This document shows positions 52,140-60,960 of a stretch of DNA of 64,000 bases, piece after piece (the stretch's first letter is position 1; each line of letters opens with the position of its first letter). The notes beneath the pieces are model-generated. The model was not told the origin of the DNA. It saw only the letters and a list, made by a program, of their open reading frames with translations, and made no database searches. The DNA is from Trichodesmium sp050015995 (lineage in GTDB: Bacteria; Cyanobacteriota; Cyanobacteriia; Cyanobacteriales; Microcoleaceae). The position numbers and the translations under genes were made by a program. Location of the stretch: NCBI RefSeq assembly GCF_050015995.1, contig NZ_JBNHEP010000180.1, positions 1 to 64,000 of the forward strand. The letters run 5' to 3'.

Positions 52140-53275
52140 GTTTTGTCATAATGAAAAATTCACTACTTCTAGTCTTTTCCTTGCCAAAGTCGGAAAAATT
52201 TCTAGCTTTTCGACTCTACTATTTACCTGAGAGGGAAAAATTCACTACTTCTAGTCTTTTCCTTGCCAAATTCGGCAAAATTTCTATCTTTTCGACTCTA
52301 CTATTTATCTGAGAGGGAAAAATTTGCCACCTTTAGTCTTCCACCTCCCCAAATTCGGAAAAATTTCTAGCTTTTCGACTCTACTATTTATCTGAGAGGG
52401 AAAAATTTGCCACCTTTAGTCTTTTCCCTAAAATTTCTATCTTTTCGACTCTACTATTTATCTGAGAGAGAAAAATTTGCCACCTCTAGTCTTTCCCCTC
52501 CCTAAAGTCGGAAAAATTTCTATCTTTCCCCCTCTACTATTTACTTGAGAGTTAAAAATTTGCCAACTCCAGTCTTTCCCCTAGCCAAAGTTGGAAAAAT
52601 TTCTACTTTTCCCCTCTACTATTTATCTGAGAGTCAAAAATTTGCCTCCTTGACTTTTTTCTCTAGGAAGAAGTTAGAGAAAATTTCTATCTTTTCGACT
52701 CTAGTGTTTACCTGGGAGGGAAAAATTTGCCACCTCTAGTCTTTCCCCTAGCCAAAGTCGGAAAAATTTCTACCTTTCCCCTCTACTATTTATCTGAGAG
52801 TCAAAAATTTGCCAATTCTAGTCTTTCTCCTTGCCAAAGTCGGAAAAATTTCTATCTTTCCCCCTTGCCAAAGGTAGATAAAATTTCTATCTTTTACCTT
52901 CTAGTATTTATTTGAGAGTCAAAAATTTGCCACCTCTAGTCTTTCCCTTGCCAAAGTCGGAAAAATTTCTACCTTTTCCCCTCTAGTATTTATCTGAGAG
53001 TCAAAAATTTGCCTCTTCTCGTCTTTCTCTAGGAAAAAGTTAGAGAAAATTTCTACCTTTTCGACTCTACTATTTATCTGAGAGGGAAAAAATTTAGCAC
53101 CTCTGCTCTTTCCTCTTGCCCAAGTCGGAAAAATTTCTATATTTCTCCCTCTACTATTTATCTGAGAGTCAAAAATTTGCCTTCTTGACTTCTTTCTCCA
53201 GGAAAAAGTTAGAGAAAATTTCTACCTTTTCAACTCTAGTGTTTATCTGAGAGAGAAAAATTTACGACCTCCATG
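52140..53275. repeat. 14-unit, about 83-bp non-coding tandem array
   Basis: Units start at the AAAAATT core (about 52154, 52236, 52318, 52401, 52471, 52553, 52636, 52721, 52803, 52921, 53003, 53086, 53171, 53255). Typical unit: AAAAATTTGCCACCTCTAG, CTTTCCC, TTGCCAAAGTCGGAAAAATT, TCTATCTTTTCGACTCTACT, ATTTATCTGAGAGG. Most spacings are 82-85 bp, with one short (about 70) and one long (about 118). The length is not a multiple of three, so ORFs within it are artefacts. Confidence 0.92.
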
Positions 53276-53283
53276 CTTGTTCC

Positions 53284-54480
53284 TTATTTCTTTGAGCCAG
53301 AGATATTTGGTCTTGAAATCTTTCCCTGAAATGTTTTTTCCAAAGTTTCATTTCTGATATTTTCTGATTCCTTTCCCCACTTCCATAAACTTTCATAGAA
53401 AAAGAAAGATACTCCCGCAAAATTTCTCTTCCGCACTGCTTCTACTTGTTCTTCAATTGTTGTTATTGGAGTAGAATTATTTTTCAAACCAGTCAAAATT
53501 CCAATGGCAAAAGGAATATTATTTTTAGCTAATTTAACCTCTGTTCGTTCCAACTCATTAATAAAACGTTTAATATCTGGACGATAAACCTGTAAAACAA
53601 TTTCATCAATCCATTTTTCTGTTTCCCAAGTCAACCAGTCTTGCAAATAAGCAGGTAAAGCAAAGTGCAAAGGATTAGGAGATACGGAAATAATACAGTC
53701 TGGTTTTATCGCTTTTATTTCTTCAGAAATCCGCTCCATAAAATTATTAATTTTATCTGCTCGCCAACGCACCCAAAAAGTTTCTTGATAATCATCAGAA
53801 GGGGATAAACTAGGAAGTTCTTTTTCATATAATTTAACTGTAAAATCGTCATAACCAAATTCGGCAGGTAAGCCAAAATGATCGTCCAATTGAATTCCAT
53901 CTATATCGTATTTAGTCACAATTTCTATAACTAAATCTAAGATAAATTGTTGCACTTCTGGATGAAAAGGATTAAGCCAAACTCGCTGATATTTACCTTC
54001 CATTTTTATAGTAGTTCCATCCCGACGTTTGCTTAACCAATCAGGATGTAATCTTACTAATTCTGAATCTGCTGGTGCCATGAAACCAAATTCAAACCAA
54101 GGAATAATTGTTAAACCTTTTTCATGTGCTTCAGTAATAATTTCTTGTAAAAAGTCTCGCCCTTTTAAACCAGGTGTAGGGTCTAAAGATTTCCCAAATG
54201 TTTGTTGAGCTACTTGGCTAGGATAGAGAGTATAACCTCCTTGCCAAACAGTTGGATAGAGTGTGTTGAAGTTGAGATTTGCTAAACGATTTACTGCTGC
54301 TTTTGTAGCTGATTCAGAAAATAAAACATTGCTATCAATATTAGTTATCCAAACACCACGAATTTCTGTTTTTTGTGCGGTTTTGCTAATTTGGTTAGAG
54401 GCTAATACTAATGTAATTGTGGTGAAAATTGCAATTAGTGTTAGGGCGATGATTCGGTAAATTGATTTTGATTTAACCAT
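53284..54480 (-). CDS. GHL10/YngK-type glycoside hydrolase-like protein
   Basis: 398 residues from the ATG at 54480. Signal peptide or anchor MVKSKSIYRIIALTLIAIFT, then the (beta/alpha)8 domain starting EIRGVWITNIDSNVLF, with LYPTVWQGGYTLYPS, IIPWFEFGFMAP, DGIQLDDHFG (acidic pair near residue 197) and WTEKWIDEIVLQVYRP-like strands. Family members are secreted glycosidase-like proteins of poorly defined substrate, possibly peptidoglycan or exopolysaccharide. A GTG at 54528 inside a HIP1 site would add 16 polar residues before the signal peptide and is less likely. The tandem array abuts its 3' end. Confidence 0.82.
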   Translation of the reverse strand: MVKSKSIYRIIALTLIAIFTTITLVLASNQISKTAQKTEIRGVWITNIDSNVLFSESATKAAVNRLANLNFNTLYPTVWQGGYTLYPSQVAQQTFGKSLDPTPGLKGRDFLQEIITEAHEKGLTIIPWFEFGFMAPADSELVRLHPDWLSKRRDGTTIKMEGKYQRVWLNPFHPEVQQFILDLVIEIVTKYDIDGIQLDDHFGLPAEFGYDDFTVKLYEKELPSLSPSDDYQETFWVRWRADKINNFMERISEEIKAIKPDCIISVSPNPLHFALPAYLQDWLTWETEKWIDEIVLQVYRPDIKRFINELERTEVKLAKNNIPFAIGILTGLKNNSTPITTIEEQVEAVRKRNFAGVSFFFYESLWKWGKESENIRNETLEKTFQGKISRPNISGSKK

Positions 54481-54688
54481 GAAATTTTGAGATAGATTAA
54501 ATTTGTTGATGTTTGAGCGATCGCTCACAACTATAAATTGATAATTGAGCTAAATATAAATAGCTAAAATTAAGGATTAGTATTTGATACTATACTTCTT
54601 TTTTACAGTTGTCAATTTCAAATAACAATTATAAATCTGGTTTAATATCGGATGATATAATAAAGATTAAAGCAATAGAGTCAAATTT

Positions 54689-55816
54689 ATGGTCACTCAA
54701 AAAAACTCAAATAAATATCAAGAAGAAGAAAATGAGGATGAACAAGCTTATGAAAAGGATGACTTAATTTACGACCCAGAGAAAATTAATTTTATTACTA
54801 GAGAACCTACAATTGAACAGTTGGTGAGAAGAATAAATGAAAAAGTTCTTGATTTAGCTCCAGATTTTCAGCGTCATTCTGATATCTGGAAAGATGACGT
54901 TAAAAGTAGATTTATTGAATCTATTATTATTAGGATTCCTTTGCCACCTTTTTATATTGATGGTACTAATGAAGACAACTGGTTAGTAATAGATGGATTG
55001 CAAAGACTTTCAGCTTTAAAGCAGTTTATTATTAAAAGCGATAATAATTTACGGTTAACAGGTTTAGAATATCTTGGCAATGAACTTGATGGTAAAACAT
55101 ATCAAGAATTACCTCGTAAATATCAACGTCGTATTGAAGAAACTCAAGTTACTGTATATCTAATTGCACCAGGTACACCAGCTAAAGTTAAGTACAATAT
55201 TTTTAAACGTATTAATACAGGAGGAGAGCGTTTAACTCCTCAAGAAATACGTCATGCTCTTAATCCTGGTAAAGTCCTAAAATTATTGTTAGATCTTTCT
55301 AAATCTCTAGAATTTACTAATGTTATTCAACTCGGTGAATCACGAATCAAACGAATGGAGGATCGGGAATTTATAGTAGGTGCTTTAGCAGTCATGCTCA
55401 CATCTGATTCTTATAAAAATTATGCAAAGTATGGCAGAGAAGAATTTTTAAATAATGCTATGAAAAAAATTAATGATTTATCTGATTCGGATATTCAAAA
55501 ACTTGAAAATAAGTTCAAAAATGCGATGATTGTTTGTCAAGAAATATTTGGCGACGAAGCTTTCCGTAAACCTAAGAAACAAAGAAAATTTCCAGTTAAT
55601 AAAGCTTTGTTTGAAACCTGGTCATTTCATATTAGTCAGCTTAATACTAAAGAAACTAAAAAGCTTAAAGCTAGGAAGCAAGACTTAATAGATAAATTTG
55701 CTAAATATGTAGATAAAGATAAAGAATTTGCCAAGTCTATCTCTCAAGCTCAAGATAAGATAGAATATCGTTTTGAAACTCTTGAAAAAATTATCCAGGA
55801 AGTTCTAAATGATTAG
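54689..55816 (+). CDS. DUF262 protein (ParB/GmrS-like fold), no HNH domain
   Basis: 375 residues, cytosolic. The DUF262 core is clear: DLAPDFQRHSDIWKDDVKSR (residues about 55-73), IPLPPFYIDG, VIDGLQRLSAL (Asp102-Gly-Leu-Gln-Arg106, the family DGxQR motif) and FKRINTGGERLTPQEIRHAL (about 171-190). DUF262 proteins are nucleotide-dependent DNA-processing components of GmrSD, BrxU and SspE-type defences. The HNH (DUF1524) half that follows in GmrSD is absent; the C-terminus is helical and Lys-rich. The stop overlaps the next start by 8 bp (ATGATTAG), indicating translational coupling. First gene of a three-gene operon. Confidence 0.85.
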   Translation: MVTQKNSNKYQEEENEDEQAYEKDDLIYDPEKINFITREPTIEQLVRRINEKVLDLAPDFQRHSDIWKDDVKSRFIESIIIRIPLPPFYIDGTNEDNWLVIDGLQRLSALKQFIIKSDNNLRLTGLEYLGNELDGKTYQELPRKYQRRIEETQVTVYLIAPGTPAKVKYNIFKRINTGGERLTPQEIRHALNPGKVLKLLLDLSKSLEFTNVIQLGESRIKRMEDREFIVGALAVMLTSDSYKNYAKYGREEFLNNAMKKINDLSDSDIQKLENKFKNAMIVCQEIFGDEAFRKPKKQRKFPVNKALFETWSFHISQLNTKETKKLKARKQDLIDKFAKYVDKDKEFAKSISQAQDKIEYRFETLEKIIQEVLND

Positions 55817-56918
55817 TTCAGTACATCTAAAAAACTTTAAACCTTTTGCCAATCAGCTTTTATCATTTAAACCACTGACTTTGCTATCTGGTCTAAATAG
55901 CACAGGCAAATCTTCTATCTTACAAGCATTACTTTTAATGCGTCAATCTTATCAACAAGGACTATTAGAAAATCAAGGTTTAGCACTGAATGGTGAATTA
56001 GTTTCTATAGGCACTGCTCAAGATGCACTATTTGAAGGAGCAAAAGAGGATTTTATTAGTTTTGAAATTGTCTGGGAAAATGGCAATCAAGGAATCTGGA
56101 ATTTCTCCTATGATCGGGAAAAAGATGTTCTAAATCTTGCCTCACCACTTGTGACTTCTGATATTTATAAATCCAGTCTTTTTAATAAAAAATTTCACTA
56201 TCTACAAGCCGAACGTTTAGGTCCTCGTTTATTTTTAGAAATGTCAGATTTCCAAGTTCAACAACTAGAAAAATTAGGTACAAAAGGAGAATACGCAGCC
56301 CATTTTTTATTTGTCAATGAAAATCAAACTCTACCAAATCCTACCTTAAAACATCCACAAGAAGAATCTCTAATTTTAAGAGAGCAAGTTGAAGCTTGGA
56401 TGGGAGAAATTAGTCCTGGTACACGTCTACAAATAAACCCTAAACAAGATATAGATTTAATCAGTCTTCAATATTATTATGGAGATAGTAATTCTTATCG
56501 TTCTACTAATGTTGGATTTGGAATTAGCTATACTTTACCAATTATTGTAGCCATTCTTTCATCCCCTCCAGACAGCTTAATTCTAATAGAAAACCCTGAA
56601 GCACATCTTCATCCAAAAGGTCAAGCAAAAATGGGAGAATTATTAGCTCTTGCTGCTATTTGTGGGGTACAAATTGTAGTTGAAACTCATAGCGACCATG
56701 TTTTAAATGGAATTAGACTAACAGTTTATAGAGGAAAAATTGACCCTGAAAAAGTTCAATTACACTATTTTGATCGCCGAAAACAGGGAACAGAATTTAT
56801 TACTAAAGTAATATCCCCACGGATAGATCGGAACGGACGAATAGATAAATGGCCGGAAGGTTTTTTTGATGAGTGGGATAATAGTTTAGAAGCACTTTTG
56901 GAACCCAGGGAAGAATAA
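55809..56918 (+). CDS. DUF3696-type AAA/ABC ATPase
   Basis: 369 residues, cytosolic. Starts MISSVHLKNFKPFANQLLSF, then Walker A GLNSTGKSS (Gly28 to Ser36). NVGFGISYTLPIIVAILSSP precedes Walker B LILIENPEAHLHP (near residue 257) and the His-switch region VVETHSDHVLNGIR. The C-terminus IDKWPEGFFDEWD matches the DUF3696 end. This is an SMC/OLD-like single-domain ATPase without a TOPRIM nuclease. Such ATPases power several antiphage systems together with a nuclease partner. Overlaps the DUF262 gene by 8 bp and ends 2 bp before the next gene. Confidence 0.88.
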   Translation: MISSVHLKNFKPFANQLLSFKPLTLLSGLNSTGKSSILQALLLMRQSYQQGLLENQGLALNGELVSIGTAQDALFEGAKEDFISFEIVWENGNQGIWNFSYDREKDVLNLASPLVTSDIYKSSLFNKKFHYLQAERLGPRLFLEMSDFQVQQLEKLGTKGEYAAHFLFVNENQTLPNPTLKHPQEESLILREQVEAWMGEISPGTRLQINPKQDIDLISLQYYYGDSNSYRSTNVGFGISYTLPIIVAILSSPPDSLILIENPEAHLHPKGQAKMGELLALAAICGVQIVVETHSDHVLNGIRLTVYRGKIDPEKVQLHYFDRRKQGTEFITKVISPRIDRNGRIDKWPEGFFDEWDNSLEALLEPREE

Positions 56919-56920
56919 AT

Positions 56921-57802
56921 ATGGATTTAGAAATGGTGTTTAATGAACTTTCTCTAGAGACTCCTGTTGCTGATATTTCCACAGCGCGAAAATTAATGTC
57001 AGAGTTAATTAAAACTTTACGTCAAGCAAAAAGTTTAGGTGTAAAACCTATACTTCGGACTCACAATAATATTAACAATATCGAACTTGTTTGTGATTAT
57101 CCTATAGCAAGTTGGCGCAACGACAAAATAGTAGATTTAGAGGAGCGTAGATTTTTCCGTAGTCTAACTCTAAAAGCTCCTTTTTGTGAGGATGCTCTCC
57201 AAGAAATTAAAGATAAATTTGATTTGTCTGAAGTTTGGCATCAAGGAAAATTAGCAGATGGTCTTCGTTTTGCTTTAATTAGTGATTCTCTTGCAGTTAG
57301 TTTCTTATCAAAATCCCAATGGGATACAGATTTTTTGGAACTTAAAGTAAGAGAATTAGACGAAAATGAACAGTTAACTGAATACTTGGAAAAAATTGTT
57401 CATGCTAGTCGAAGTAGTCATGTAAAACAACACACTGAATGGATTAAAAATCGCATCGAAAATAAATTATTTGATAGGCAAGTTGATGGAGAAATAATAT
57501 GGAAAAGGAGACAAGAATTTTTTCCGAATTTAATCTTCTGTGAACAAGTAGAGCAACAGTTACAAAACCTCAACACTGGCAACCCAATCTTGCAACAAAT
57601 AAAAAAACGATTATTGGAATTAGAAAAATACTGTCAAACTTGGCAAACAGGAATTTTTAATCCAAATCTTTTACCAAGCAAAACAACCCCAGAAAGTGAC
57701 TCAAGAATTCAAAAGCTTAGAGAACAACTAACTATTAAATGTCCTGATGGTAAAAAACGTCTTTTTAGTTGGCATCTACGGATGACTCCTGGTGCTTGGT
57801 GA
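56921..57802 (+). CDS. Unknown third protein of the operon, apparently truncated
   Basis: 293 residues as written. AGGGAAG lies about 7 bases before the ATG, 2 bp after the ATPase stop. N-terminal part: MDLEMVFNELSLETPVADIS, RSLTLKAPFCEDALQEI, VWHQGKLADGLRFALISDSL. Middle: Lys/Glu-rich helices, with RSSHVKQHTEWIKNRIENKL. C-terminus: CPDGKKRLFSWHLRMTPGAW-stop. I do not recognise the fold. Reading through the TGA (57800-57802) gives 22 more codons, LYFSEELGPGTIVIGYINLK..., to TAG at 57869-57871. The same tail follows the duplicated copy downstream, so the TGA probably replaces an Arg codon (CGA). It is therefore either a truncated protein or a gene dying. Confidence 0.75.
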   Translation: MDLEMVFNELSLETPVADISTARKLMSELIKTLRQAKSLGVKPILRTHNNINNIELVCDYPIASWRNDKIVDLEERRFFRSLTLKAPFCEDALQEIKDKFDLSEVWHQGKLADGLRFALISDSLAVSFLSKSQWDTDFLELKVRELDENEQLTEYLEKIVHASRSSHVKQHTEWIKNRIENKLFDRQVDGEIIWKRRQEFFPNLIFCEQVEQQLQNLNTGNPILQQIKKRLLELEKYCQTWQTGIFNPNLLPSKTTPESDSRIQKLREQLTIKCPDGKKRLFSWHLRMTPGAW

Positions 57803-57906
57803 CTTTATTTTTCTGAAGAGTTAGGACCTGGAACAATAGTCATTGGTTATATAAATCTTAAGCTAAAATAGTGACAAAATTTGCGATGTAGCAATCCTAA
57901 ATCTGT

Positions 57907-58245
57907 AAACCAGTAGAACAAAAATTACAAAACCTCAATACTGGCAACCCAATTTTGCAACAAATAAAAAAACGATTATTGGAATTAGAAAAATACTGTC
58001 AAATTTGGCAAACAGGAACTTTTAATCTAAATCTTTTACCAAGCAAAACAACCCCAGAAAGTGACTCAAGAATTCAACAGTTTAGACAACAACTAACTAT
58101 TAAATGTCCTGATGGTAAAAAACGTCTTTTTAGTTGGCATCTACCGATGAATCCTGGTGCTTGACGACTTTATTTTTCTGAAGACTTAGGACTTGGAAAA
58201 ATAATCATTGGTTATATAAGTCTTAAGTTACTTAAGCTAAAATAG
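57907..58245 (+). pseudogene. Tandem duplicate of the operon's 3' end
   Basis: Repeats 57542-57871 at an offset of 365 bp. It encodes LQNLNTGNPILQQIKKRLLE..., then SWHLPMNPGA-TGA, then RLYFSEDLGLGKIIIGYISL... to TAG. Here the Trp codon (TGG) is TGA while the following CGA is intact, the reverse of copy 1. It has no start or 5' part of its own. Confidence 0.85.
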
Positions 58246-58293
58246 TGACAATATTTTTGATAGTCAAATTAATATAGATATGAGGTAAAATTC

Positions 58294-58485
58294 GTGAGCA
58301 AAAATTATAACTTTCTCATTCCCCAATTTTCTTACATTTGTGGCATTCTCACTATTATTACTCTGATAGTATGGCTCCTAAGAGGGTGGAAAATTCTCTC
58401 ATTTTTACCGGGAGGAGTTCTTTTATTTCTAATTTTTATATCCATAACTACTGGTGTAATTAGTCTCTTACAAAGACCACGCTAA
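58294..58485 (+). CDS. Small two-helix membrane protein
   Basis: 63 residues, GTG start with GAGGTAAAATTC directly ahead (good ribosome-binding site and spacing). Two hydrophobic segments (about residues 8-28 and 33-57) separated by LRGWKI; basic C-terminus LLQRPR. It follows the candidate defence operon on the same strand. Function unknown; membrane effectors of defence systems can look like this, but nothing specific supports it. Confidence 0.55.
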   Translation: MSKNYNFLIPQFSYICGILTIITLIVWLLRGWKILSFLPGGVLLFLIFISITTGVISLLQRPR

Positions 58486-58859
58486 CTCCAACTTTTGTAC
58501 CGAAAAATTGACGTTTAAAGTAAGTATTCACCCATTAGCATTCTTCACAAAATGCAGAATGCTGCGCAAAGAGCTTTTGTAAAGAATCAAGCAATTCTAA
58601 GATTAGCTGATGACCAATTTTATTTCCTTTCTTTCGGAATGAGGAGCAAACATAACTTTTAATTCTCCCAATAAGACTAATTTCTTCTTTGCTGATAGCT
58701 GTTAGCCTAGCTCCTCTGCAAGAGGCTAGCTGACGGCTGAATGCTTACGCTTTAAAGCCTCTCTTTTCAAGGATAAAAAAATAACAAAAGTTTCTCTGAA
58801 GCAATCCTCTTCTTTTTAAGCAGAGGTAATTATTAATTGTTAATTATTGAATATATTTC
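58486..58859. repeat. Dispersed AGCTGATAGC-type repeat region
   Basis: AATGCAGAATGCTGCGCAAA (about 58551) and GCTGATAGCTGTTAGCCTAG with AGAGGCTAGCTGACGGCTG (58694-58740), as at 42511-42600. No gene. Confidence 0.5.
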
Positions 58860-59996
58860 CTAATACTCTTTTTCCCCTTCCATAACTTTGCTTTCTTTTG
58901 CCATTGCCTCCCCTACTGTTACATTTAATTGTGCCCCAATTAATACTACCAATGAACTAATATATAACCACAATAATAAAATAATAAAAGTACCAATAGC
59001 TCCATAAGTTCGGTTATAGTTGCCAAAATGTAAAACGTATAAACGAAATAAATTAGAAGCTCCTGCCCACATTAATGCTGCAATTATTGCACCAGGCATT
59101 ATAGGTGTACCTTTCCTTCTAAGACTAGGACCAAAACGATAAACAAAAGCAAAAGCTGTTGATACTATTCCTAAAGTAATCGGCCATCTTAATTGACTCC
59201 AAGTTTCCAATAATTGTGACTTCAAAACACAATTATCAACAGGCTCTTCAAATAAACAACTAGCAACTTGATCCGGAGGGCAGTTAGGCAGAGTTTCTAA
59301 TAAGCAACTTTGCCGAGCAATCATATCTACAATTAAGTCGCTAACTAATACTAAGCCAGAAGCAATAATTAATAGTATTAGAGTCCCAATAGTTAGCCCT
59401 AAAGAAACTAATTTTGCTTTCCAAAAAGGTCGTTTTTTCTCAATCGTAACTTGATGAATTTGATCGAGAGCTGCCATCGCAGAACTAAGTACACTAGAAA
59501 ATATCCAAATCGAACCAATAAAACTGAAAGAGAATATTTCTTTGTTAGGAGAACTCTGAATTTCATCGACAGCCCAGCCAATTAAAAACTGCACTTGATT
59601 TGGCAGTATATCTATTAGTAAACCTCCCATTTTTAAAAGGGTTAAACTTAAATATTCAAATAGTCCAATTGCCGCGATTATTGTTAATAAAGCAGGAAAT
59701 AAAGCGAGCATAGCATTATAAGCCATTTCTGCAGACAAACCTGGTAATCTTTGTTTTGCTGCACAAATAAATACTTCCTTAATAGTCTGGAAATTTAGGT
59801 GGAGAATGAACTCAAAAAAGCGAATTATTCGTCTTAGTATATGTTTAATTATCGACTTAAGTATTGCTAATAAAACTCTATACGCACCTTGAGCAATTGG
59901 AGTTAATAAATCTAAAAATCGCTGCCTATTTTCGCGATTTAAAACTTCCCGCAATGTTGCAGAATTAAAGTGACGTAAAAAATTCAGAAAGCTCAT
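58860..59996 (-). CDS. YihY/virulence factor BrkB family membrane protein
   Basis: 378 residues, ATG at 59996. After an amphipathic N-terminus come about six hydrophobic segments. GLSAEMAYNAMLALFPALLT (about residues 85-104) is the family hallmark, with FSFIGSIWIFSSVLSSAMAALDQIHQV and FRLYVLHFGNYNRTYGAIGT later. A Cys-rich loop (SCLLETLPNCPPDQVASC) is predicted outside the membrane. Once annotated as RNase BN, but that activity belongs to another protein; the true role is probably transport or envelope related. Monocistronic. Confidence 0.88.
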   Translation of the reverse strand: MSFLNFLRHFNSATLREVLNRENRQRFLDLLTPIAQGAYRVLLAILKSIIKHILRRIIRFFEFILHLNFQTIKEVFICAAKQRLPGLSAEMAYNAMLALFPALLTIIAAIGLFEYLSLTLLKMGGLLIDILPNQVQFLIGWAVDEIQSSPNKEIFSFSFIGSIWIFSSVLSSAMAALDQIHQVTIEKKRPFWKAKLVSLGLTIGTLILLIIASGLVLVSDLIVDMIARQSCLLETLPNCPPDQVASCLFEEPVDNCVLKSQLLETWSQLRWPITLGIVSTAFAFVYRFGPSLRRKGTPIMPGAIIAALMWAGASNLFRLYVLHFGNYNRTYGAIGTFIILLLWLYISSLVVLIGAQLNVTVGEAMAKESKVMEGEKEY

Positions 59997-60444
59997 GGCT
60001 TTTAGCTAAAAAGTAATATATATAATTATTCCAGGAAAATTAATTGTATATTTTGTGCTTAACTTAAGTAAGTAGGCAAAATTATTTGGCCTCTACTGAT
60101 AAAGTATACAAGTATATTTTTACGCTATTCCCTACTCCCTTGCAAATATTAAATTAATTTGGCACAGGTACTTAGTTATTGGTAGTAAAAAATCACTTAT
60201 AAACTAACTAGAACGTAAACATTCAACTCTTAGCTATCAGTTATCAGCTAGCTAATAGCTGATGACTGTTTGGCAGCATTCCACAGGAAATGCTTACAAT
60301 ACAACTTAAAACTAACAATTCTGAATAGGCAATTTTTGGACTTTTTACCAAGATAAATTACTTTCTTTAAAGCAAAATCACAAAGTAACAGTCTAAAGTT
60401 ATAACTAGGAATAAATATAGGGGCTTGAAACTCAGATAAAACTA

Positions 60445-60554
60445 ATACCAAATCTGTTATTCAAAGCAGCTTTTTAGTAAACGCCCAAACTCTTTTTGTA
60501 AACGCTTTTTACAAAAATCAGAAAGCACTACAAGCTGTAAGCCGGATTTAGTAT
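60445..60554. repeat. MITE-like element, family G copy 2
   Basis: ATACCAAATCTG at left and CCGGATTTAGTAT at right. Interior contains AAACGCCCAAACTC and AAACGCTTTTTAC repeats rather than CCCCATC. Confidence 0.5.
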
Positions 60555-60639
60555 AAGATATTTATGGTTAAAAATTTTAGTCTTAGCAACGAAGGTATAA
60601 TCAATTTGGTTGTTGGTAAAGTGTGGGACTCCTTAACCT

Positions 60640-60891
60640 GAAAAGTGTAACAATTATAGTTTGTATATCAAATATACAGACTTAGTTGAAGTAGACCATA
60701 TTATAGCTAGGAGTTCAACTCTTGATAGAGACTCAAACGCAAATATTAATCTCGAAAAATATTCAACGACCGATAGCTTGTCGGAAAGTAAAGCCTGTGG
60801 AGATTCAAAACCTCTTAACAACAAGTCTGTTGAGGATTCTATGAAACAGGAAGTGAACATTAAACCTATTCAATTACCTTTATTTGAGTAA
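60640..60891 (+). pseudogene. TnpB C-terminal relic with HNH-like lead
   Basis: The frame reads YTDLVEVDHIIARSST and then LDRDSNANINLEKYSTT, SLSESKACGDSKPL and QLPLFE-stop. DRDSNANINLE is the TnpB RuvC-III motif and the tail is a typical IS605 OrfB end. The LVEVDHII stretch just before it is HNH-like and is not normally found there, so the relic may be a junction of two elements. Only a weak TTG start. Confidence 0.55.
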
Positions 60892-60960
60892 GTTTGAGTA
60901 AATTTCATCAAGCAGAAACATAACCCAATTAAATGGACACTCTATCATCTAAAATATGAT

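Noticed and set aside
52140..53275. Possible CRISPR array
   Set aside because: Period about 83 bp with the whole unit conserved; there are no unique spacers and no cas genes. It is a plain tandem array.
60248..60451. 67-codon minus-strand ORF
   Set aside because: Overlaps dispersed repeat sequence; no start context or protein-like pattern.
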